The notes under the pieces are model-generated. The model was not told where the DNA came from and made no database searches. It worked only from the letters and a program-made list of their open reading frames with translations. Both the position numbers and the translations under genes were made by a program. A DNA stretch of 60,000 nucleotides from Hydractinia symbiolongicarpus (taxonomy: Eukaryota; Cnidaria; Hydrozoa; Anthoathecata; Hydractiniidae). This document shows, piece after piece, positions 35,401 to 47,400 of the stretch. The DNA lies in the NCBI RefSeq assembly GCF_029227915.1, contig NC_079886.1:6636001-6696000 (forward strand). The letters are read 5' to 3'. The stretch's first letter is position 1. Each line of letters opens with the position of its first letter.

Positions 35401-38400
35401 GTCACACTTCACAGATAGTTCTTTTAAAAGAGAACTCCAGAAAATAAAGTTCCATAAAATATTGCCAATTCGTAAAAATTTCTTTTTTAGCTATTCAACT
35501 TGTCATTTCTTCTTATTTCATCATTTGTACTCGATTATAATTTGCATCCACACAACACAACCAAATAATGTTTTGTACATTTTTATATTAAATAGCAGAA
35601 CATTATACCAATTTCTGATGCAAACACCAATAAAAAAAACAATCTAGTTAGACATGTTATTTCGTAGCGCTAGTCAGTTTCTATTCTTTGTTTTTCAAAA
35701 AAGAAGCTTTTTTGATGGAAGGACTGGCCAGTTTTTTTCAGGGGTAAATGTACCCATTTTCTTAACATCACTTCATTGGCACCACTTTCAATCTTTGTTA
35801 CTGTTTAGGCTGGATGAAATGCAGATAATGCGGTTTCTAAAACAGCTTCATTAAAACAACCACTTAAAAATCAGTAGCTTCTGTAACGCATGACTTACAA
35901 TAATGATAAGAGTGATTTTCATTTATACAATGTTAATACCCCCTTCTTACCAACTTCACAGCACAAACATTATTTGATCTTTCAATCACGCATTGCATTG
36001 GTTGTCCACCATGCAGAGTATTTCAACATTACATAAAATTTGTTTGCATTTGTGTGGAAAAAAGCACATGCAGAGGAAAGATATTGCTGAACTGTGAAAT
36101 AAAAATAAATTGGCTTGTAAAGTAAGAAAGGTTTTTTACTAAAGCAAAAAGTTTTTTGACAAAAAGAATGTAAAAAAAGCGATTAAATATATTTTTTATT
36201 TTTTTTAAAAAAAAAAAATTCTCCAAGACCGTAGCGTTGCGTCAGTCAAAGGCACCGCATCACTTTCTTCATTGTTATTAATTTCTCCCTTGTGAGACAC
36301 AAGAGGTTCGTCGTATGGCTGTAGCTTTGTAAAGTCTTTTTCATGAAAAGAATTATCCAATTATAAGCTTTCTAAGTTTTAACCTTCATCATTATTACAA
36401 GTCATTATATCAACGAACAATGCAAACAGTAAGTAAGCAAAACTTTTAGAAGGCGAGCTGCAGACCTTACGGACTTTCTGCACGATGTGACGTATGCTTT
36501 TTTATTGGGACCTAGTCCTCTTGGCTTTATGCGACCTTGAAAATTATTTGAAATTAAAGATGTTTCCAAATGCGGTAAAGCTATAAATAAAAAATTTTAA
36601 CGACTGTTAAAGGTTAATTTTGATATACTTACGTATTTTCTTATTAATTATAATAACGATTTTTCAAAAAAATAGTTTTTTCACTGGAGTGCCCCTTTAA
36701 ATTAAACAATAAAATGTAACTAGCTCTCATTCAAGCAACTAAGTTTTTATGCATACTTCTGTTTGGTTTGATGGGAAATCACTGCTATTAGGCAATATTT
36801 GCAAGATGCAGTGAACTATATTTGCTTAACAAGAATACAAGAGAAACCTCTGGAACAACACACTAGATAAAAACTATAATATTCTTGTTTTTATAGGAAA
36901 AAAATATTGCTTGGAGCTCCAGGCTCTTAAAGAAATGTTATTCAACGAAAAGATTTCGTCTCAATCTATTTTTTTATTTCATGATGCATTATGGAGTGAT
37001 TTAATTCAAGATGTTATACATGACAAGATTTCTAAATCCAATGCATTGTAAGTACATAATAAATGTTCTTAGCTAAGTAAGACATTATTCACATGTTTTT
37101 TCATTTGTTTTTACATCTGGTTTAAACTTTCATACTAAAAATTTCATACTGAAGTTTTCGTTTGTGCAAAAAATTTGTTAACTGTATATTTTATTCATTG
37201 CACATATTTTCCTACGAAAATGCATTCAAATTTTTCAATATTTTGAAAATATTTCATTTTATTCATTCAAATTTTATTTTGATATGCTTTGAACTTTTTA
37301 TTTTCGATACTTTTATTCCATGTTTTTCACTTTTGAAGATGTTTAGACTACTGTACAGCTTTATGAAATTGTAAACTTTTGAAGTTTCACTTTCTGCTCA
37401 GTGCATTGGTTACCAGAGGAAGTACAAAAAAACTCTTCCTTTTAAAATAGAAAGGAAACAGAAAAAAATAATGGGTCATCAATAAAAAGGGAAATTCAGT
37501 TGCAACAATTTTTTGTCACTTTATAACAAGCATCTCTACATCCATATGTTTTTCATAGTTTTAACAGAAAATATTAAAAATGCTATTCATTGAACATTTC
37601 AGTGGAAAGTAAAGCTCTTAGTAAATGGATCTATGATATATCTAAATATCAATTACTGTTATGAGAGAGCAGAATTTTTAATTATAATATAAATTATCAA
37701 TTTTCTTTATATATTATCATTTTAATATGTCAACAGGACTGGAAAACTTCATTTTTTATAGTTGAAAAAGACCACAGTTGTCCATACGTTTATTCTAACG
37801 TTTTCAGCTAAAGTCATGGAGAGTGATGTGTGTTATTAAACAAACCCAATATGTTTGCTGCTATAACTCCTATTAAAATTATAAAAAATAATGTCAGAGA
37901 TGATTATAACCTCATCTGTATCATCATAGCTATTTTGTTTCTAATAATGTAAACAACAGGTTTAGTAAGTGTTACAGTTCATCATGTTTCTCTGTAGGAT
38001 ATACATAGAGAAAGTGTTGGTAGATGTTACAGATTTTCTTAAAAGTTCTTCTCTGATAAATGGCGCAAATGTGATGGATAAAAGATTATTTTTATTACTT
38101 CAAGTATTATTTCTGCAACTTAGGAATTACCAAGGACAGTTACAAGGTAAATTGTTTTTTATAACCTGTGACATAAATTGTGAAAATCCTGCCTTAGGTA
38201 GTAAATATACACAACAGCCACTTCACATCTGCAAGAAACAGCAACAGGAATTATTCATTTTTCTTTTCACAACTTAAGCAAGAATGCCTTGTTTACCATG
38301 ACACTTCCCAACATGGATTAGAAAGGTTCTCCCACAATGAGTTGTAAGGCCCATGGAAAAATTCACTTCAGATGGGGAACAGCTATTTAGATATATTTTG

Positions 38401-41400
38401 ATGAGATCATCTGTGATCTGTGCAGAGCTTAAAGTACTGATCAACATATTATATATGATCATTTAATTTAGGTGACTTGTTAGGAATATACGTTAGATAC
38501 AAAGCTTTTTGGATGAGTCTTGTGGAAAAAGCCACCTAACAGATGTGATCACAATTTAGTCTTTTTTTTATAGAATTGGACTTATCAGGTGAAAAATCTT
38601 CTTTTCAAAACTTAATGCGTTTGTCCACATCAATAACAACAAGTGGCAATGATCTTGATTTCAAAACAAAAAATAGTGAGTTAGATACTTTATTTATATG
38701 TTGCATATTAATATTGTTGTTTCATTAATTCTAAAATTTTGTGTTGCGTCTTTGTTACAAAAAGCTGTCTTCTTGAACGCAAAAATCTTGCTGGTTATAT
38801 TATCATACCTACCTATAACTGTTTATAATAATCAACTGTCTTTAAAAATATTTTATACATTACAGGCAAATGTATATAAACAAAGTGCTAAACAGTTATT
38901 TTTATCATTAAATAACAATTTTCGAGAGACAAATGCAGAGTTTTTGTAACAAAATAGAATATGGTAGAATGTTAAATTTAAATTGCTGAATTCGCTAATT
39001 AGTTCCTTCTTGTTTTAATTAGATTTTAAGGTTGAATTGAAATGTCTTGGTCATGTGTTATGCTATGGCTATGAGTATGACAGTACATTACCCAGACTTG
39101 TATTAACTCCTCATACTGACAGATGTATGTTGTCGTTGGTAACTGCTTTCCAAGATTTTAAAGTTGGTTGTCTCACCGGAAAATCACAAGATGGTAAATC
39201 AGAAACCGCTCATTGCTTGGCCAAGGTTAAAAACGCTTTGTTTTTGTTACGTTTGATGTTTTTGTCAACGATGTAACAATAATTTATTTGATACATTGAT
39301 TTATATGTCCTCTTACTAAAAGTTTGTGACATGGGAATATTATGAATTGAAACAAAAAATGAAACTGAAATAAATCACATTACACTGAAATGTCATAATT
39401 CATAATAAAGTTAACTACTATTGAACTTAATCCTTAAATGAATAATTTTTTTTGTCGTATTGTATTGGATATTTAGAAATTGGGTCGTCACTTCATAACT
39501 TTAAATTGCACGATGGATACTCCTTTATCTTGTATCGTTCAAATGATGTATGGTGCATTGGGTGTTGGAAGCATTTTATGTTTAGATAACGCACATTTCT
39601 TATCAGCTGACTTGTTATCTGTGATTGGACAGTATTTTTATAACATATTTAATGCTTTGAAGTGTGTAGCTGTCAGTCGTGAGGTATGACATCTACAATG
39701 GGATATTTCTGGGTTTGGCTTGAAAGTATTTATTTCCTGTCATCTGAATGGGTCCAAGAAAAAAAAGTTAAATCCCGATCCTTAAATTTACACCTTGAGC
39801 GTTTTTCACTTCCCTTGTTGTGAATCTTGAAGATTTTAAAGGAGACATCCTCATGACTGTAATTTAAATTGTTATGTGAAAGGGGTTTGTTTTAGTGCAT
39901 TGATTTAAAATTAAAATCCCCTGCCTCAATAAAAAGAATATTTTTCTTCTGTTAAACTTTTTTCTATGAACCAAGTTATTAAGCAGTTTATAACTTGACA
40001 GTCACATGTTTCTTGCTCACCATTTTTGCTTACACTTTTAATTATGTTGATTTAGAACATCCTGCAGCCTAAACGTTGTCATTCCGTAGCTGATATATAC
40101 AACATTCCCAATCCTTCAACAAGTAAACATCTAAACTGCAATGGAGCAATTGATTTACCTCTTGTTAAACCACATACTAACGAAAACAACCATTACATGG
40201 CACCAATGCTGGGAAATATATTATTTGAAAATCGATTAGTTGAAGTTAGTTCACTGTATGCATCAGTTATGGTGATAAAGAATGAATTTGATAAATGGAG
40301 ATCAGTTCCTGATAATTTAAGGGTACGTTATTTAAAAGAAGTAACAATATTTAAGAAAGTCTTTTACCAATTGTACCAGTTTTGTTTTTTCTTTGTGAAA
40401 TTTAGCCTTAGTGTTTAAATATTTGTTTACTAGGAAATGCTTCGCCCTGTCTCTATTCACAGCATCAGTAAGAAACTTCTATATGAAGCATGGTTTGTGA
40501 TGAATGGTTTTAGCCATAGTGTTGCTTTGGCAAAAAAAATAAACATTTTTCTTGAGTGTCTACCCGAAATGGTAAGCTTGTTGTGATTTTATCAAGTATT
40601 TTTTATCAGACCATTGCATATAGAAATTCATCAGAAGGAGATTCACTGTTTTTTTTTTGCAATTACTGTCCTCCTAACACATGTTACAAAAGGTAAAAAG
40701 TTTATTTAGTCCTGTTCTATAAAATAACAATCACCTTGTTACATTCTAACATTATAACATAGTCTATTGATTTGCACAATAATAATCACCAGAGTTAATA
40801 TGGTGATGATAATCACCATATTAACTTTCAACCATTGTTTGTTATAATACAGATGTGTTTCCTTTGCCATTTAATTAATTTTATTGGTCTAAACTGTTTC
40901 AGAATGCTCATCTGTTGTCTGTAAGGAAAATTGGATGTATTATTGATCAGACAGCTCAAAATCTCAGTGAAAGTGGTTGTAAGTTTGAATGAATTTGATT
41001 TGTTGTTGACATTGTATTGACTTTTATATTGATGACAACAAAATGATTTACACAGTAGTTTCTATTATAGTTCAAAGCAATGATGAAGAAGTTTTTTTGG
41101 CGAAAAATATACTTGCGATGCTTAAAGTTTCATTACCAACTGACGTACTCCAGTGTATTACCCAGAAAATGAAGGTTATATTTCCATGTATGAAGTACAC
41201 AAGCTCATCATACAGTGATACCATGTTGCTTAAATCAGTCAAACATCAGATACGTGCTGATAATCTTATTTTGAAGCCAGAATTCTTAAATAAGGTATGG
41301 CTTGCAAAATTATACCAAACAATAAAAAAAACAACGTTCCCAAAAATTGTAAGCTCTTACGATATCAAACATGTGCCAAAACTTATAGTTATGAAACAAC

Positions 41401-44400
41401 TTGCTAATTGTTAGAATTACGTCTCAAGTCCTTCTTCTTAATTTGTTAAAATGATTACCTGAACGAATTTTTAATTCTTTGTCAATTTTTTCTCTATTAA
41501 TTTAAAGCAGTGATATAATTGAGTTATCATTGAATTTTTCGTTGGAAAAAAGAGTGTTAAGGTGGTAAATGTTTGAGGATTGTTGTGAAACTTATATAGT
41601 CTATCTACTATTTTAGGTGCTTACTCTTCATGATATATTATCACACAGCAGGTCAGTGATACTTGTTGGAAAAGCAGCTTGTGGTAAAACAGCATGTTAC
41701 CAGACCTTATCAAGAGCATTGTGTCAGTTTTATTACCCGTGGTTGCAAAGCAAAGACCTACCAAACAAAAAGATCAGTGAGAAATTAGAAAGAATTAATG
41801 TGAAAGTTATATATCCAAATGTATTTACGACTGACCAGGTAATGGGGACACAGTTACATTATTCAGGAAAAATATCTTGTTGTTCATTCCCCCACAAAAC
41901 GTATTAAGACAAGGTAGCAAATTTCGAAGTTCTTACCTACCAGTATGTAGACTATTTCTATACTAGAATCGTACTTTTTAAACTCGTCAATGTTAACAAC
42001 AGAATTAGGACTTAGGATTTTAGATTATTTAGTTAGATTTGAAATCTAAATATGGGCTGATTGTTTTTGACCTCAGCATATCCACCTTTCTCAGAATTTT
42101 AGAACCTTTGTAAACCCTGATGTGGATTATTTTTTAAAACCGATGTGTTAGGAAGTGCTACTAGCGCAGTGTAAACACTGTTTACCTAGCCTACCTTACT
42201 CCAATAAAATTAATGATCATTAAAATTCGCTTTAATTGAATGCGTCTTATTAAAGTGTAAGCAGTGAGTTGATGCTTTCTGCTAACTTTGTAAATTGGCA
42301 AAAAATTTGGCATTGTCTTAATATTTTAATGAAGGGTTGTATTAGCGTAATGGAAATATAATCTTTGTCGTCCTTTTGTTTCAATGTATTTTAAATACAT
42401 ATAGGTGAATGCTTATTGGAGTTGACAATTCCTTAGTAGAATGCACTTATAGAAACCACAACTCTGCATGTATGCATGAGTTTTTAATTTCTAAAGTTGT
42501 CTCCTGAGCTGAAAGCAATAGTGTCATTTCCACTTCTTTTCATCTATGACAACGGAATTTATATGTAGCAGTAGTATATAGAATTTAAAAAACTAAAAAA
42601 TATTTATTGGAGGGTAACTTAATGCTTCACAAGCTTATTTTCAATGATAGATGGAAGCATTTTTTAAAATTGAATAGCTACTGAAAAACATACCTGCCTC
42701 AAATGTTTTTTGTAAAATTTCCAAAATTGTATTCCATATTGGAACCTTTATCCAACTTCATTGAAAACTGATTTAATGGTTTTTGATTGTAGTTTTTTAA
42801 GTCATTGTTAACTATTAATGGATTGTGATTTATTGAATATATTGCAGATGTATGGTCATTTTGATTCGAACAGCACTTGGATTGATGGATTGTTTACTAA
42901 GATGGTATGCAGTTACAAAGTTTTGAAAAATGCTGCATTAAAGGCTGACAAACAGTGTGAAATACAGAACTGGTTTGTGATGAATGGGAATATAAACAAC
43001 TCGTGGATAATTCCATTTGAATCTCTACTTAACCATTCTAATGAATTTGTGATTGGTAACATAAAGAAAATATCAGTGGCAGGTATTTTTATCTTCAGCA
43101 ATCGTATTAACTTTGTTATTTCCCATGTGTTAACTGTCTACTTTTGTATACTTGTAGGCCACTTTATGAACGTTTTTTTTTTCAAAAGTTGCTCTGTTGC
43201 ATTTTTGTTTATGTTATTGACGTTACATGAAGTGTTGGTTTGGCATAAATTTGGTGATAAAAACAGCTTTGAACAGGTACTATGGTAAATTTAAGCAAAC
43301 GTTTTTGGTGTACATTCAATTTTTTGCTTTGTCTAGAACATGCTAAAGTATTTTTTGAAACAGACACGCTTGAGGCTGTGTCTCCAGCTTTAATTTCAAG
43401 AAGCACAATTCTCCATTTCCATGATGATCAAGTGGTCGATTGGAAATGTGTGTTTGATGCTTGGAAAACAACAGCACATAATAAATTTTCATTAGCTGGT
43501 GATGAGTATGTTTATTTTTTCTATTTTTATTAGTCTATTTTTTGTGATTGTGTACAGTAAATTTCTTTTTTATATGAAATTAAAAAGTCTGAATGTGACA
43601 AACAATGCAGTCTTTTGACTGTTGTGGCTGATCACATGACTCCGAAATTCCAGTTTTCAAATTCGAACTAGCACGAGTGAAATCTAAGAAGGTTCATAAA
43701 CAAACTTTATAGAAACATTTTCAACGTACTTAGTGATTTCTCGAAATAGTGCACAATTTCATATTTTTAGGTTGAATGCAATTCTTAACGTTTTAAGTTA
43801 CACATTGGAAAATGTCAGCAAATGTATGAAAGAAGACTGTTCCAATATACTCTCTGCAAACAATGTCCATGATGTTTCCACTCACAGTCATTCAACAGTG
43901 ATAAACTGCATGCAAGTTCTAAATGTATTATCTGCTGTTCTCACTGAATGGAAGTCTCGAGATCAACACCAGTCGATAGATGTTGATAAAGAAAGTCAAA
44001 ACAAGTTCATAACTCATATGGTTGCTTACTCTATGGCAAATGCACTGACACCCTTAGTTTATGACAGGTGAAAATATTTAGACTTGTGTCCACTAGAAAA
44101 AAAATTGTAAAATTTGTTAATAGGTTGTTTATTTACAGTGGATAGCTTTTCAATTGTTGTAAGAAGTTAACCCTATTCATGCCAGGGGTGGATGGTGGGG
44201 GGAAATGCCCGTAGTTAAAATGTCATTCAAAGTACAAAGTAATACTTAATTTGGATACTTCTACGCAAATATCGCCAAAAATATTTACCAAACAATACAT
44301 TTTCAAAAACTAGAATTTTAACAAAAATGCTGTCATCAGCAAAAAATTGCTGAAGTCATCATTTGAGGCATGATTTTTACTTGTCATTTGACACACGCTT

Positions 44401-47400
44401 GTACTAATGTCTATGACTCACAACCTAACACAAGCAAAGTTATGCGTGTAGGGCTTTTTTGCACCTAAGTTTTGACCAAGCCTTTAGGGTTAACCTTTTA
44501 AATTAAGTGCTTTCTAATAAAATAAATAAACATTGCGTTGTGCACAATTTCTCTTTAAATTCCTTTTTTTCATTTGCTTGTAGAATTAAAAAGGTTTAAA
44601 GTTTTTTAAAGTTACAGAACAGTCCATGACTGAAGATTAAAAGATACACTTTGGAAATTATTTTTTAAGTACTTCAGAGGAAATAAAATATTTTTCTCCT
44701 TTGGTGAATTCATGAGCGAAACCATGTAAAAAAAACCCACATAAGGAAGCCTTTTAAATATTGTCCAGGTGAAGTTTTTGGTAAATAGTTTTTAGCCTAA
44801 AATGACCTATGTGTCTCAACTGTCCTATGGTTTTTAAAACTTGGAGGTTTTGACATGTCTTTTTGCATTATATACACGTGTTACTTTTAGATCTCTGGCC
44901 AAACTAGATATTTGTATTCGTCAAATATTTTCTACATGTCCAATATGTCCAGTGATTTTTCCTTGTCATATTCTTGATTGTTATTTTGATGGTAATATTG
45001 GAGAATTGGTGCCATGGAATGAACACGTGTTGGCAGTAAAAACAGCTGTAACCTCGAGTTTTGTACTTACGAGGGAGGTACGTAACTGGGAATTTCTTTT
45101 TTTATGGTTAGACAATGATTCTTTACTATTTATACAGTAATTTTTTGTAGAAAATTTAAATTTAGCTAAACTTTTAAAATTTCTGCTTTGAGAATTGTTA
45201 AAGTCCCTAGGTGCTTATATAATATTTTGATTTTCAAGAGGGACTCTCATTTAAGGAATGATTTTTTGAGGGAATTTATTGTTTATTAAGGAGGTTTTTT
45301 TTATAGGCAAAATAGAGAAAAAATCCAATAAGCAGTTCTAGTTAAGTATACAGCAAACAAAAAATGTTATGTTTTTTTAAAAAAGAACTTAAGAAAGAAA
45401 ATATCCTTGTAAAAAATTTCCTTGTTGCAAAAAAATTCTATAAAGTTTCCATCCCCAGGGCGTTATTATTGTTTAGCAGAGTTGACTGTATGCATTACTT
45501 CAAATTTTAATAAGAATTACTTTATGTGAAGAGGAAAAGATCCTTATTCAAGGAGACTTTATTAAAAATTTTAGGTATTATAAAGGACGCTTGTTTAAGG
45601 GGGCGTTTATTCGAAGGAGCACTCATCGATTTTCTTTTACAATTTAATCCTTGCTTTGCAATTTTCAAAATGTACTTTTACTATCTTTTAATACAGACAT
45701 TTTTTAATATTATAGCATCAAAAAATATTTCATCTCTCTGATATGCTGTTAGCATCTGGACAAAACTTAATGTTGATCGGGGAACCTGGATCTGGTAAAT
45801 CTTCATTTGTGAAGGTGAAATAAAGTTGCATTTAAATCTTAACCTTTACCCTAGTTTTTATGCCTGCATTAAATGTATATACCTTCTTTTTGCAATATGA
45901 AAATCTACTTTTATGATTTGTTATGTAAGGGCAAGGCAAAGTTTACTGTTCATAAAACACCCATATTTCCTCGACCTGATCTTATCAAATATAACACACT
46001 CTTTATTCAGCATGCAATTTCGACTAAATACACTACCACTAAAATTCAAATATCCAAAGCAACGTCTGTTGAACATTTTCAAAGTAGACTACTGGTAAAT
46101 GCAAGAACATTCTCACAATACCAAAACAACAAAAAAAATCTCCCAAAGAAATCTGAAAACGTGATCGTTTTTGTTGATGATTTGAATTTATCAGCACAGC
46201 ATGGTTACTGCAGTGACACGCCCCTGTCTGAATGCATGAGACAAATAAACATGGAGGGTAAGTAGTTTTCTTTACTTCATACAAAATAATTAGGAAGGTA
46301 CTCTGAGGGCAATTTTGAAAAAAACATAACCTGAGAATTATATTGTTTTTGGCCTCTGTATACATTTTCTGAATTGTCGCTTGTGGAAGATATGTGTTGA
46401 GGAAGACAATTTCTGATTCATGAAACCTTATATTTTAGTTCTAATTTCTTTCAACTTTATGAATCACATATCTTCTCATATATATTTTTCCAGGTGGTGT
46501 ACATGATTGTAATGGGAAATATTTCCATCATCTTCCAAACACGCAGTTTATCACAACATACAGTCCACCTGTGACTGACTTTGTTGGAATTAATTCGAAA
46601 TCTTTGTTACAGCCGAAATTGTACCGACATTTTAGCATTTTAAGAATGCCATCATGTACAGGCGACCAAATGGTGCGTTTGTTTTCTCAGCAATGTGAAA
46701 ATTGGTTAGAACGTTTCTCTTGGTTACCGTTTAAGCAAATGATTGCTTGTGTAAGTTGCCTTTTTTTTCTTTATGTAATATATATGACTAGTTTTTTAAA
46801 GTTTTGCTGATTGTTGGTGTTGACGTTCAAATATTTTAGTAAAACCATTTGTTTTTTTTACGTCAATAAGTTTCATGTTGATTTTTACATAAAATTATGT
46901 AAAGCATACATATCACAAAATTTGTAGCTGTAATACATTTAGGTAAGACGCAAAGTATTTTTGGGCCAAATCATCCTAAAAAAAGCTTTGCAGTTTCGCC
47001 CGAAAACCTCTTGTCTTGTTTTGTGATCATTGTATTTTTTTAAATTGCTGTAAGCAAGCAAACCAAGTTAACTTCAGAGCCACACAATAACAGGCTACTT
47101 CATAACATATTTTTTACATTACACAGGTAATATCAAAAACCGCCATAAATCTTCATCAGTCAATAAAAGATAAGTTTACATGGACAAATTTGGTACCACA
47201 ATATGTGTTCTCACAACATGATGTTGCAAGAGTGTTCAAAGGACTGTTTTTGTTTTCATCAAATGTTGATGTGATAAATAAATCGAGGACGAACCATGCA
47301 GATGTCATTAAAAGTTCTATGAATGGGAGGTAATTTAACATTGTATAGTTTTAATTTTTGCACTTGTCTCCAATTTAATGTTAAGAAAATGGTATAACGA

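Noticed and set aside
37162-37374. 70-codon frame rich in F and I
   Set aside because: AT-rich intron sequence with no homology; splice phases of exons 16 and 17 join directly across it.
45240-45640. Degenerate GGAGGTTT/GGGGGCGTTTATTCG-type repeat
   Set aside because: Resembles a common degenerate G-rich repeat, but units are too irregular to define a period by eye.
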